Assembly: GCA_963082875.1 (NCBI GenBank)
Contig: OY720101.1
Location: 10,687,671-10,751,670, forward strand
Length of the DNA: 64,000 bases
Reading direction: 5' to 3'
Source of the DNA: Corella eumyota
Lineage: Eukaryota; Chordata; Ascidiacea; Phlebobranchia; Corellidae
A program made the position numbers and the translations under genes. This document shows positions 32,901 to 45,931 of the stretch, piece after piece. A model generated the notes under the pieces. That model ran no database searches. It was not told where the DNA came from and saw nothing but the letters and a program-made list of their open reading frames with translations. How positions within the stretch are numbered: position 1 is the first letter of the stretch; every line of letters starts with the position of its first letter.

Positions 32901-35900
32901 TCGTAAAGTACACAACAATTTATTTAATTTTTTAGGTTAATATTCAAATTTCACCTGTGGATTTTTAAACAGAGCATATTTATCTTTTCTTTCCACAAAT
33001 CTTAACCTGTTTGTTGTATCTCTTGTCCAGTGACTTAGTAATTCACAAGGTTTTTCATGCTCTTCAAACATACGCTCTATTAAACAAAATCAAAAGTTAA
33101 AAATATACTTCAAAAACTACAAAAAAAAGTTTTTCTGTAAGTAATGGATGACAATTTTTTACTATGTTATAAGATGTTATAAATTTAATAATTGAAATAA
33201 AATTTAAATGGATATAATAAAAAAAATTTTAATGTTTTAAAAATTTTGTTGAATTGTTAAACTTCTCAAGTTTGAATACTCAGGAGAGTAATGTTAGGAT
33301 AAAATTTAAAAAACAAAAATAATGTTTTAATTCCCTATGTGAGTATCGTTTTTTATCTACAATAAAATATAAAGTTCACTACAAGAAAATAGTTGTAACA
33401 TAAAAAAATTACAAGTTAAAATTTGAAATTTAACATTTAAAATTAGACTAAATATGTAATACAAGGATTTACATTCAAAATTGAACATAAAATTATGGTT
33501 TGAATTTTATACTAGTTATAATATGTCATTAAAAAGCTCTTGATTTAATTATAACTAAAAATATTGAACAAGATAAATAACTGCACCCATATAAAGACTA
33601 GGTAACTCTTCGATGAGAGTCCAATTTGGTGAAAAATCAAAATGATTTTTCTCAATAAGTTGTTTCATTACTCCTCTCACGAACATCCTTTCATCCACCA
33701 TCAACGTTTTCGAACTATCATCCTTGTTGTATACTTTAACCACCAACTAAATAGACAGATGTTTTAAATAAAAAAAAACACAAAATGTTTGCGAATCAAT
33801 GAGTGTTTAAAATATATTTGTTTTTATTCCTTTTTATTTGATGTGGGAAGGTCAACTTTACACACTTAACATAGAGTAACATTTGTTACCCATGCCCAGT
33901 CTTGAGTTGATTTTAACAGTTTGCGTTATTATTAATAATAATTGCCCGATAATTAATCTGCCAATTTCATTTTGGTTTAGCAGAAGGTTATTGCGCCTGA
34001 CTCTAGGGCAATATAACATGAAAGCAAATAGGAAAAGACATAAATTTTTAAACTTACTGCAAAAAAAATATATACTTTATAGCAGGTTGATTAAAATATA
34101 TATAAAGGAATTATTTGTAATTGACTTAAAATGATGGTAAAGTTTCTTAATAAGTTTTTTTTTTAAAAAAGATAATTAAATTTATTCTTCTAAAGGTGTA
34201 AGGTCTTTGTTTAAATAATTAAGATAAATTAATTATTTAGTTAAAGTAGTAAGTAGTTTATAAAATGTTAATTATTTTAACTAAATTATTGATTAAATTT
34301 TCTATTTAGCTGACAAAAGTAACATTTAAAAAAAAAATCAAATTTTAACAATAAATAACAAAAAAATTTTGAGATGTTTTACATTAAAAATAAAAAAAAA
34401 ATATTTTTCTTATTTTATTTATTTGTGGAATAGCAGTCATATTAACTTAAACAATCAATAGAAAATAAACTAAACACAAAGATGGAAACATTAATATTTA
34501 AATAGATTAGAACCACAGACAGTTGGTTTATTAACCTCAAGGGAAAGCGGGAAATTAGAAAATCAATTTTCGTTTGAAGAAAATAGATTCAATGAAACGC
34601 ATGTGTTTTTTATCTGTGTCAGTAACTGATGTAATCATATGTAATATACATCATCAAAGCATTCACAAACAAAGTTTTTATTCCACAAAAATTAAGTCAA
34701 TATAGAAAAACTGTTTTTCGAGTGCATTAAGTTTCATTAGATTATATTTCTTTGTTATTAAAACGGGTTAAATAGTTAAACGCCCGCTTTACAGGCTGCA
34801 TTTTTACTTATTTAACCAAAAAATATTAAATTGCCTGTCATTTATGGTCAAACCTAGGATTTCCCCATATTAATTTGCCTGTGCACCAACCATGGCATTT
34901 TTTTATTTTAAAGTTTTTTAAATAAGACATACATACATATATAAATATATGTATAGACCATTAAGTTCCGTTATATATAGATAGTACCTACACTTTTGAG
35001 CATATAAAGGTACCACCTTTTCTACATAAAACAAAATAACTGTCTTTGCAGCATTTGTTAAAAATTTTAGATGTTTTCCCAAAAATTTAAGTATGTAAGT
35101 TTTTTTTAATAAAAAAATAAACCTTTTGAATTCTTGCTTCTTTCAGTTTCTCCAAAGCAAGTTTAACTTTTTCTGATTTGATTCTTTCCTCTCTCTCCTC
35201 CTGAAATTGATTTTAAAAATAATTTAAAAAACCTAAAAATAAACTTTAAACCGAAAATTTGTAAAAACAGTTTAAGATTTAAAAATAAATTTTAAACTGT
35301 TTTAAACACTCACTTTACAAAATATAAAATATACTAATTTTTTTTAAACAATGTTGTCTAAAAAAATAATTAAAAAAGTGTTAGTTTTTCTTATGCAAAC
35401 ATACAAATATACAACAAGATTTACGAAAATTAAAGAAAGTAACCAAAAAAAGGATAAAAAGAAAAAACTCAACAATGTCAAAAAAAAGATGAAAATAACA
35501 AAAATTCGAGCAAAAACTTACCGGAGTTTCTTCTCTATTACCGTCAAACTGTTGAAGTTTTTCGTCAAGTTTACTTAAGGCCTGGTCAACCTGTGGGTCA
35601 GAGGTCGCAACTCGTGTTTCAGAGGTCATGACCTGAGTTTCGACTGCCTGTGATTCTGACGCAGATGACCCCGGAAAACTTTGAATGCTGGCGGTTTCAG
35701 AATCGACATCGGAGCTTGTGGTGTGAAAACTACGACTTGAGACACTACCATCAATGCTCAACCTTTTACTTAAGGATCTCTCCAAGTTTGATCTTAACAG
35801 TTGCATGTTATTATGATCAACCGTGTTATGATGATGTATTTCTTGAACATAAGGCAAAGGGGGTCTTGGGGTAAAGTTGGCAGGCGACAGAGGGGGTTTT

Positions 35901-38900
35901 GTTGCTATTTCCGGGGGCGTAATTTCGGGCATTTTCATTGGTTTTTGATTCGACTTTTGTTCAAGGGGGTTCGGTTTGAAAGGTTTTGTTGGAATTTGTG
36001 GCGATTTTTGACTATTTCTTCTCTGTTGTTTTGTCATGCAAAAATAAAATAAAAAAATAATATGAAAACTGAAACCGTGAATGAGTTCAAGATGCATGAA
36101 ATACCAATAAGCCTATTTAACAACCAGCCTGTTTAACCACAAGTAAAAATACAAAAATTTTGTTGTAAAAAAAAACTAAAAACATAAAGTTGGTTTTAGA
36201 AATTTGGCATTAAAAAAAGGAGCTAAAGCTAAAATATTTTTTACGTATTATGCAGTTGGAGCTTAAATAAAAAATTGGGCCAAAGTTTTTTTAATCGCAA
36301 AAAATATCTAGAAAACTTTTTCTTATCAGTTTCAATTTATTGCATGAAAAATAAGACTTACTGGTTTAGGAGCCAATTTAGGTTTACTTGCAAGAGGAGG
36401 GGGAAGGGGTTTTTCATTATTTTTAATAAAAATATTGTTTTTTATGGAACCTTTTCTCACTGGCCGTGGCGCTGGCCTCGGCAGATTATTGGTGGTTGGT
36501 GGCGTGATTTTGGAAACTTGTGGCACATTATTTGTGGCCTGTGGCACATTTTTGTTAACACTTGTAGTAGTAATGGTCAAAGTTGTGTCCACTGCCGCAT
36601 TACTTTTTGCGGCTTGTGCCACATTGTTATTGGTGGCATCGAGGCTCGAGTCACCAAGAAATGCAAGGCTGTTGACCAAATCATCAAGCTCATTTAAAAC
36701 CTAACAACAAGCCAATCGAAAAATAAAAAAGGTTGATCTGTGGAGTTAACATAAAACATGCCATGCTAAAGATAATCTAAAATGGCAAAACTGCTAAAAT
36801 GAGCTGAAAATGCAGGAAATCAAATTAAATTCAATTTAGTAACTTCGTCCTTATGTTTTAAATAAATTTAGGCCAAATTTTTATTACATTTAACCTAATA
36901 GTTTGCCATTTCAGAATGCCCATGCAAAAAAAGAACAAGAATCAAACTTCCAAAAACATACAGGGGATAATGCACTCAATTCAGCCTCTGTTAGTTGTTG
37001 TTCTTTCGCCTGACGTTGATCGGTTTCTATTTCCTTGGAGAGTGAATCAAGAGAAATATCCGGATCATCATAGTTGTCCGAATAGGTACTTGCTGTTGTT
37101 TGCTGGTAGTTTAATTGGAGACCTCGTTTTAAAGTGTTGAACTAAAAAACAGTAGCATGCATGGTTAGAATGAGTTCACCAAATTATTGTAAGCCAATTA
37201 ACTAAATGGACATTTCTTACAAAATATCAAAATTTAAAAAAAAACTTTACCAAAATTTGGGTCTAAATTTTTTGTGAGATGTAAAGTGCATTTTGCAGAT
37301 AAAGGGTTAAGGTGAGAAAGAATTAATCGAAAACATTTTTTTATCAAAAAAAATACATATTTATTCATATGGTTTTCAAGGAAATGTTTATGTGGTCAAA
37401 TGGTTTTACGTAAGATGGCAGTAATCAAGTTAAAATATCGCGCCATATTTAAAAAAAATACCCCTGGTAATTTTTAAAAGTTAAACTCAGACATTTACAA
37501 CAAACTGTTTGCAAAAAATTATACATTATACAAAAAAACAAGTTATAATTTTATAGATGAAAACATGTAATTTTCTAGTAAAATTTGTTTCTAGTGTACA
37601 GAGACCAATTTACTTTTTATGGTGTCACCCAGTTTTTTACTTCTGTAAGCACAATAGCAATGACATAATACCTATTTTAAATCATTCTTGAATGCAGGAT
37701 TAACAAAAAAGGAATAATGTAATTATCAATTTAAATTAAAATATTTGTAATCATTTTTAATGATAAAATTTTCTTATAAAAACAATAAAACAATTTTTTT
37801 TTTATGAAGAGTCATATTAACTCTTTAAAAGCACATTTTGTTTATTTCATCTGTTTAACCTTACAACATTTATGACATTAGTAATTCTCCTGTTTTAGAA
37901 ATACAAACCTGGTTACATGATTTTATACAACCTTAAAAGTAAACACACAAACTATGACAAAATGTGATGTCACCGATGACTCAGATAACCTCATAATGTC
38001 ACAAAAAACATCACAAATCCAGTTTTAATGTCACCAAATAATATACAGTTTTTTTTAAATTTTTATTAAAACAATTTTGTTATTTTTTACCTGCTGTGAA
38101 CCATCATCCACTTGCAGTGTTTCTGTGTGATTATACCCAACCCCACCGAGCCCACTGTCTTGGCTGACACTTTTGTTGGTAGTCAAAAAATCTGGAAACA
38201 TTAAAAAAAATAAAAAAATTTAAAAATCATTAAAAAAAAGGAAACTCAAGAAAATTTTTCAGTGTTTTCTTAATTTTAATTGTAAGTAAAAAAGTTTCTT
38301 TGTATAACAAGTAAGGTAAGGTGAACTAAAAACTTAAATTTTAATGTTTGCCAAAAACAAACAATCACAATGACATGCTAAAACGTTTTGTAGTAAAATA
38401 AAAATACATTAAGAAAAAAAATCCAAAAATTAAACATTTGTTCTTTAAAACATATTTAAAAAATTTTAAATTAAATAGAATAGTTTTTGATATCAGCATC
38501 TACAAATCACACTAAAAATTATTATTAACATTACTAAATTCGAGCCAACAGTTTTAAAATTGATTTTAAAATAAAAACATTTACCAGTAGAATTATTATC
38601 CGTTCTCAAATTTTCCTCAAACGAACAAAGATCATCCAACATGGCTGTCAAATCCACATCCTCCTTGCTCTGTTGGGGAGGAGGAGGGGCAACTGCAAAA
38701 AAAAATAATAATAATTATAAAAAAAAAATTTCATATATATTTATTTAAATTAAAATAAACTTAACAATTTTTAGGCAACATTAACTGATAAAATTACATT
38801 GATAAACATATTTCAATTTTAAATCAAATTGTTTAACAATTTTTTGTATATTAAAACATTTAATAGTATTACAATATGTAAATTATATATATATTTTGCA

Positions 38901-40728
38901 AGAACAAAAAGTAAATCATAAAATTTAAATTAAAAAAATAGAAAAATATTACAATAATAAAATTATTAGAAAAGCTTTTAAACTTTAGCACATACAAAAC
39001 AAATTTCTACATATTATCAACAGATTAAAATTTAAGCCTGTTGGTTTTGACCAAAACTGCAAGAAATGGTTGAACTAATAAGGCAGTAAGCAACACAGGA
39101 AATAATAGAACTTTAAAGTGTTTGTGTGCAGTTTTATAAAACTTTGAACTTTACTTCTAAAGGAATTATATAAGTTGTTTTTTTTTGATTTTAGAAAAGT
39201 TGTAATGTGATTTAAATTTCGTTACCTAGACTTTTTGTGATAAAATCAAATTGTCAAAATTTTTTTTTAATTATTAAAGAATTGTTTTTTTAATAATAAA
39301 ATGACAACACAAATTTAATATAATTACAAAAACTTATATTTTTTTATTATGAATATAAAAAAACTTTAAATATCGTTAGTTTTTTTTACACAAAGTCTTA
39401 CTTACCGTTAAGTTGAGGTGGAGGTTGGTAACTATGGCTACTGGTTGGTTTACTTTTTGTAGGAGGGGGTGGAGCAGAGTGGGAGGAATTGGAAGAGGAA
39501 GGATTTTCTGTGGGAACCGCCTCCAAAGCCTGCAACAATAAGAATTGTTTTAAAAAAACGATGACACAAATGCCTTGTAATAAAAATAAACATTACACAG
39601 TTCCTAATTAAAGCATCCGTGATGTATTAATATTTTAATTTAGAAAACGTTCCCAAAAACCAAAATTTTATAAACCGATACCAAAACTTTGATCAAAAAT
39701 TTTTTTTCAGAAACTAAAGAACATTTCCCGGAAGGTAAAAATGGTTTATAACAATTGTTGATAAAAAAGCATTTTTAGGAAAATGTCAGTGAAATGGCAT
39801 CTTAAAGAATATAGTTTTCGGTAAACTGTCTATTAGAAAAAGTAAAACATTTATGATAATATGTCAAAGAGGGGCCATAATAAAAATAATATCTGACTGT
39901 CACACTATGACAATATATCTGTACAAATTTGAAACTATTAGTTGTAAGTTACATAAAACGTGATATTTTTATCCTATTGTTATAATGTGTCACTTTTCTG
40001 ATTAAATTACATAACAATTCTTAAATCATATTTTGTGTGGGTTTTTGAATCTAAATCAACAAACTTTACATTTAAAAACATATTTTTTAGGCCTGATATC
40101 AGCAATTAAAATAAATTCATAAAAATCCAGTAAAAAAGTTTAAATAAATAATAAAAGCATATTAAAAGTCTAACTGGAATTTAATTTTAATTCTTTAAAA
40201 CTTAACAAAAATACAATAACCAGTCATTTTTGCACATAAAAATTCTCCAATTATATACTAGATTGAAAAAGGAAAAAAATTGAATAAAACTTTTTTTTGT
40301 CCATTGTGTAATTTTTTAAATCAAACTTGCTCATAATATACAATACAAAAAATGTTGCTAGCTAGTCAGTACACCATTCATACTTATTGTTAATTTAAAG
40401 TTTTTTATAACCGATCTATATGTAGTAAAACAATTGAAGCCGAAGGATCAAGACAATCAAATATACAAGCCTTAAATAAACAAATTAAATAAAAAACAAT
40501 AGGTATCTATTGACATTGTAGAAATAGAATGTTTTTTGTTAGTTTGAATGTAAAATGATAGCAATTTTTTTTACATGACGACCTCTTTATAGAACAATAA
40601 AAAAAAAAAATTTTGAATATTAAAAAAAATTATAATGTAAAAGAATAAAATTTGTTACATACCTGAGTTAGATCATCTAGTTCTCCCAACATCTGGGAGA
40701 ACATATCATCGATATTTATACTTGCCAT
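26966..40728 (-). CDS. APBB1IP/RAPH1: MRL-family adaptor (RIAM / lamellipodin / MIG-10)
   Basis: Links activated Ras/Rap GTPases to talin and Ena/VASP proteins at the leading edge. Twenty-one exons, 1177 residues: 40728-40663, 39529-39406, 38692-38585, 38191-38091, 37141-36962, 36700-36362, 36022-35522, 35200-35123, 33746-33587, 33076-32955, 32481-32413, 32296-32138, 31740-31633, 31552-31454, 30899-30797, 29543-29398, 29214-29080, 28652-28598, 28504-27828, 27566-27448, 27050-26966. Phases agree at every join. Order: talin-binding-like helix at residues 4-21 (DDMFSQMLGELDDLTQ); Pro/Ser-rich linkers; coiled coil EEREERIKSEKVKLALEKLK; RA domain about 500-593 (LVVKVYNKDD, LMVDERMF, LSHWTRDT); PH about 630-738 (WSRKYCVLRSSGLYF, SIKYLCCEDF, KWTVGIRLAKYG); Pro-rich region about 885-1110 with an EVH1 ligand, DDFPPPPPF; basic C terminus. 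The RA-PH tandem is diagnostic. It is close to vertebrate paralogues in layout, with one gene probably serving for both. Confidence 0.95.
27140..27330 (+). repeat. Very degenerate family-A SINE trace
   Basis: CTACTTGAGGCCACGGGTTTGATTT resembles the head and B box, and CAGTGGGGTTAGCCTTCC lies near the expected end. It sits in the last intron of the MRL gene. Confidence 0.35.
29849..29998. mobile_element. 150-base inverted-repeat element (MITE)
   Basis: ATGTTGTCCGGCTCTAGACA at the left end is answered in inverse by TGTCTAGAACCAGACAACAT at the right end, with three mismatches in 20. It lies in an MRL intron between the exons at 30899-30797 and 29543-29398. No reading frame and no clear target duplication were seen. 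Confidence 0.7.
31131..31310 (+). repeat. 5'-truncated family-A SINE
   Basis: It begins in the body at ACGGTATAAACTCTTGG and runs through ATTCCAAACTGCCAAAG to TCCTAAATCGAGAATTAAT. The tRNA-like head is missing. It lies in an MRL intron. Confidence 0.65.
32645..32914. mobile_element. Second copy of the TGTGTACTTTA inverted-repeat element
   Basis: ATGTGTACTTTATGGTCC at the left and GGATCGTAAAGTACACAA at the right are inverted and match the ends of the element at 4345-4760. The body shares ACGAGTTAATTTA/ATGAGTTAAATTA near the right end. It lies in an MRL intron. Confidence 0.6.
33830..34031 (-). repeat. Degenerate family-A SINE
   Basis: GATGTGGGAAGGTCAACTTT, AACATAGAGTAACATTTGTT, CCCAGTCTTGAGTTG and GCAATATAACATGAAAGC keep the family order on the minus strand. 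The head is lost. It lies 84 bases upstream of the acceptor of the MRL RA-domain exon 33746-33587. The rest of this intron (to 35120) shows only AT-rich sequence. Confidence 0.6.
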
Positions 40729-43005
40729 TATAATTTTTTACACCATTTACACAACATCCATTATATATATATAATACTGTCTACAAATAAAAAAAATATA
40801 TATATTTTGTTGTTTAAATCTATGTTTTTAGTTTTAAAATTGTAAGAGTTTCCTACTTTTCTAATTTCAAAATACAAAAATTTAACAGATTCTTGTAATT
40901 ATTTTGAAGCAGTAAATAATTATCTTTAACCCTAAATGCCTGTTTTGGTTTTAATCCTATTTATCTATAAACACACCTTTATCATTATTCATATCTCTAG
41001 CATTGTAAACATAGGCTATGTGCCATTTTATTTTTTAAATACACTAAAATTACAAGTTTTAGTTCTAACTGACCATTTCCAATATTATACAATGATGTTT
41101 AAAAAAAAATTAACCTTTTTCTGTTGCTTGCCTAAATTTTAATTCATTTTTAAACATTAAAATTAAATAAACGGTTAGGTATTAAATAGTAAATGTAGCA
41201 TAATAAACTAAGGTTAGAACAGTAAGTTTATATAACAACTACTTTGACATATTCGGTAATAACTACTAACATAAAAATCGACATAGCCTAAAGCTTATTC
41301 CTTTTTAACTATCAATCAACTTAAGTCTATTTTAAATGAGTGTCACAAAATTATTCAAAATCAACTTCTAAATTTACCAAATGATTTAATGTCGATATTT
41401 CCTCCTAGTTAAATATACCAACATTATATTTGAACGATAAAAGTAGAGTTAACACATTACAAGCTTCCTGAGATGTTCGTTAGACCAACACACACAACAG
41501 GATGTGATGTCAGACCAACCAACACCCGTTAAGCTTAATTATAACAACAACAATTAATTAGTGTACTGGTGTGATTTCATTAAAGTTAAACAGCTTACAG
41601 CTTTTGCTCATTATGATATAATAAAGAGGTTAATAACAAAGAAAATCTAATTCAAATTTTGTGACCAATTTTTGTAATTTGAAATTTTTTTTTCATGATA
41701 ATGCATATCAAACGCTTTAAATAAAAATACAAAAAATTATAGAATTTAAATAATAAAAAATTTTTAAAGAAATACCCTAAAATATGTGTTTATTGATATT
41801 AGTATACCTAGGTTTAATAACTATTTAACCTTTTTTTGATCAGTAAATGACATCTTATATCCACTTTTTTAGCATTTAAAGGGCAACCATCTACGTAATA
41901 CAGAATATATGACAGGAAATACCATTTAAAACATAAACGTATTCATCATATTGAAACGCAACACAATTAACCTTTGTCTAATGATCATTAAAACTGAGAT
42001 TTTATGTTTTATTTAATTTTCTCCGCCAACTTAAATATAAAGCTAAAGTCATTTAAGCATCATTTTTACATTGTCAAATTTTTTTCAAATAAGTTAGTTT
42101 AATCTAGTAGACCATTCCCCTAATTATTGTAAAATTAAATATATAGGCCTATATATAATAGCCTAATTAACTTATTACAGCTAAATTAGAAAAACTGTTT
42201 TTTTTTAACTTAACAACCCTGCATAGATATTGCAGACAAAAGCCCTTCACCCTAAATATTGGAAAATATAAAATTAAATTATCTGTAAAGTAATCAATAT
42301 TTTCGAGAATTTTTTTGTCTCAAATAAAATAACACATTTTACAGAAAGAAATCTTTTTTGAATTTAGGTATAAAAACAGAAATTTATAGAAATATTATTC
42401 ATTTATTCATAAACCCATTCTTAATATTAGAAAAAAAAGGTTTAAAAACGGATTGTCTGTTGAAAAGTCATACTACCAAAAATTCAATCTTTAGAATAAA
42501 AATTAAGATAAATTTAATATTTTTTATTTAAAAAAAATTTATATTTAAAGCAAAAAAAGCTTAATAATACTGCCATTTATAAAACAATTAATTTGACATC
42601 ACTTATATATACAGTAAAAAAAATTTGTTCTTTAAAACTAAAAAATGTTTTTATGTATTAGTTTTCTAACTAAAATAAAAAAATTATAGGTCTACATCAT
42701 TTTAATAACTATGATAAAGAACATAATTTTACAAAATTAAAAATATTTTAAACCATTGTATTTTGGATTTTGAGTAAAAGCTATAACACAGAAAAGGGGA
42801 TGTAACTAAGTTTTACCAATAAGTTAATAAGTAAAAAATTTAAACAAAAAAGATTCACTTTTTATATAAATGGGTATTTTTTGTGATAGGCTATAAGTTT
42901 AAACCCTTATTTTTATTTTTGCCAAACAGCTAAAGCTTTTACATGTAAATTTATATTTCTACAAAATCATGCCATACAAAAAATAAACTCACAAACAAAC
43001 TTCAA
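40729..43005. other. Intergenic upstream of MRL, nothing recognised
   Basis: This stretch lies upstream of the MRL start codon and presumably contains its promoter and any 5' untranslated exons. It is AT-rich throughout, with no coding exon, SINE or inverted-repeat element recognised on either strand. Confidence 0.4.
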
Positions 43006-43165
43006 AGCTCTATTGGAATATTAGCGTCGTCCGCCGGTTCAAACGAGTAGTACTAAAATGAATGCGGAGAATGGCAAAATTCGCAGAAAAATATTGGGGT
43101 AAAGTTATAAAAATTTCGCCTGTTTCGCATTTTATAAACCTGGCGGGTGACGCTAATAGAGCTCC
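43006..43165. mobile_element. Short MITE, GAGCTCTATTAGCG family, copy 1
   Basis: The right end GGCGGGTGACGCTAATAGAG is the inverse of the left end (GCTCTATTGGAATATTAGCG, then TCGTCCGCCGG), apart from a small insertion on the left. A second copy lies at 51995-52147 and shares GTAGTACTAA and AATGC-GA blocks inside. Confidence 0.65.
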
Positions 43166-43499
43166 TCAACTGCTTAACTTTCTACAAACTGACGAAACGT
43201 CAAATTATAACAGATAATAAAATCCTTTTCAAAGAATTTACAAATATACATTTCTATAATGTGTAAATAAAACATTACACATTTATTTACACACGTGTTT
43301 ACGTATATAATAACCATTTAACAGTACACAATGGGCCTATCTTTAATGAATAACCTAGTAAGCTTGAAACCAGAGCTGCCCATTTCCTGACAGTATACTA
43401 AATGGTATAGTAAAACAACATTGCTTTTTACAGCATAGCAATGGATATAGTTTAAAAAATATAAGTTAATTTCATTTTTGTTACCAAAAACAAATTAAT

Positions 43500-44848
43500 A
43501 TACTGAGTTTAAACGGCAATTAAAAATTTTTTCGAGCTTATAATAAGCCTGTATAATTCGCCGTTTTGTACTTCGACGGCAAACCCTTTATGACGTCATC
43601 GGGTTGTACGTGAATTTGTTAGCTATACGTTATATTGAGGTCATAAGCTGTTTTAAAGTCGTACGAGTTTTCTAGAAAAGTTTAACTATTATAAAAACGT
43701 TTATAAGCTTCCTAATGGATAGTTTTACATTGCACAAGTGTTTTTATTCGTTTAGATGTAGCCAAAAAGTTTTTATGCCAATTACAAACTTGTTCTATTG
43801 CCAGACTGCTGAACGCAAACTGTGTGATATCTGCGTTTAGCTGTTAAAAAAATTTAGTATATGCTACTGTGTGTTTGTATGTATGAACTATGATGAAACA
43901 GGCCAAATTATTTGTTGATTTTCCCAAAATTCGTTTATCATAAGTAATGCAATATTTTGTATATTTCTATTGAGTCAAACCACGTCGAATAAAGGGTTTT
44001 CAAAAAAACAATGTCCTTGTATAAATGCATGTTTAAAATTTCGTTGCAACTTAGACTCTTTTTTTCAGTTGTCAGAGTGTTTTTAAATTTTACACGAGCA
44101 GATGCTCAGTTTCTTGTAAAACAACACTATCTCCCATCACTGTTATTAGTAATTTCAGCCTCCCAAACCGGTTTAAATGCAAATGATTGTAATTGTGCAT
44201 CAGGAACAATTTAAGTCTTTAACATCATTTTCGTTTTCAGCAATAGACATAACTATGGTTTACAGAATATCTTAAAAGGCTTATAACAATTATTCTAAAG
44301 GTTTAAATTTTTAATAAAAGGCGTTTGCATTTTTGCCACCTCATTTTTTTTGTCCTTTTTTTGAATTTTTAACCGTTTAGTTACAGAATAGAAATTACCA
44401 CATATTATAGCGTTGTTTTACTAACATAATTTTTTGTATTGCTACATGATAAGTCGAGTTAGTTTGGCATGGCGATGAGTCTATTTGTTTAATCTAAAAC
44501 ATAGTTAAATGTTAACTCTGACAACATACCTAAAAACTTATTTTTTGCTGATCTAAACGAATAAAAACACTTGTGCAATGTATAACTATTTTTGGGGAAG
44601 CTTTTATAATAGTTTAACTGTTATATAAAACTTGTACGACTTTAAAACAGTTTATGACCGCATCATAACGTCTAGCTAACAAATTCGCGCACAACCCGGT
44701 GACGTCATAAAGGGTTTGTCGTCAAAGCTAAAAACATCGAATCAGGCTTATCAAAAACCCGAAAATATTTTTAATTAAAGTTTTAAACTCAGTACAAGTT
44801 AAAAAAACATATTAGCTGGCCTTATTTTTCGGTTGAGTTTCCCTTTAA
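43500..44848. repeat. Long imperfect inverted repeat, possible non-autonomous transposon
   Basis: Arms of roughly 265 bases (about 43500-43765 and 44548-44795) are inverted copies. Matched blocks include AAACCCTTTATGACGTCA/TGACGTCATAAAGGGTTT, GAATTTGTTAGCTA/TAGCTAACAAATTC, TTTTAAAGTCGTAC/GTACGACTTTAAAA and ATTGCACAAGTGTTTTTATT/AATAAAAACACTTGTGCAAT. The 780-base spacer is unrelated and has no believable gene. The right arm continues to GGTTGAGTTTCCCTTTAA at 44831-44848. A similar end, TTAAAGGGAAACT, occurs at 60266. The left outer border is less clear. A transcript could fold into a long hairpin. Confidence 0.6.
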
Positions 44849-45931
44849 CAGGACAACAGAATGTAAAATATAAAAAAGTACAAATTTCTCAAAAAAGTTA
44901 AGTACGATTTCGTGGAAATTTGTAGCAAAGGCCAAAATTACGAAAGATATCGTAAGCTCTTTAAAACGTTTAAGGGTAGGCTAATTTTAAACTAATGTTG
45001 TAACTAAAGCGCGTAAAACATAACGTTGTGAGTTTAATTATTTCTATATTATCTCCACTAATAAAGCATGGGTATTTTAATTTATTTTATATAGAAACTT
45101 GGTTTACATTCGTGAACAACACCTGCGTCACGGATTAAATCGTACGTCAATAAAATTTCGGGTATGGCGTCATCAAATTTTTCATTGATTCGTTAATTGG
45201 GAAAAAAAAAACAAAGCATGTAAATGCTATAAATTTATTTTATATTAATGCTGGAGTGCAAATACTGTTTACGATACAAAGTACCAAAATAAAAAACAAC
45301 TTCGTTAAAACGTCCAGCATTTATAGAAACAGAAGTCGTAACACAAATAAAAGGGGTGTTACAAAGAAAATTAGAAGCAAAGCTTTAATAATAAAAGAAT
45401 GTTAACAAATAGACTTACCGTAGGGACATTTAAAATTTCACAGCTGTTTTGACTGAAATGTGACATAAAAATCGGGAATGTAAAAAAAGTAAGACAAAGG
45501 CCACAATTTAAACAAGTATCTTGACTAGAATGTGTTGACAATATGAGATAACTGGAATGTGTCACAGTAAATTAAACAACTAAAAAGTTTCCGAAAAAAA
45601 GGGCAAAAAATGTTGGTAAATGAAATCTCACAAGAATAAAGGACAAAGCAAAATAAGAAAGCACTGCAAAGCTTACAAAAATTATTAAATCAAGAATATT
45701 AATTTGGCAGATTTGCCCAAAAATGCAACAAATTTAAACCACAAATCAGCGGCATTAAACTATTTGGTAACATGTTTGGTTCTTTAAAAATATTTGAGTT
45801 ACATTGCTAATATGCGATAACATAATTAGAAATTTTCTAATATGCGCAGTTTTCTAATATGTACAGTTAATTAGTAAGTCAATGAGTTAGATTCGAGTAA
45901 AAAATTAACTAAAATTCAGTAAAAATCACAA

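Noticed and set aside
35351-35578. Lys-rich open stretch on plus
   Set aside because: It is antisense to intron and exon sequence of the MRL gene; the composition simply reflects A-rich DNA.
44011-44214. 67-residue open stretch in the loop of the inverted repeat
   Set aside because: It has no recognisable motif, no splice context and a length expected by chance.
45090-45200. Minus-strand stretch reading FDDAIPEILLTYDLIRDAG, which looks coding
   Set aside because: No AG acceptor directly precedes it and no partner exon was found. It lies beyond the stop of the STK17-like gene. It remains unexplained but unsupported.
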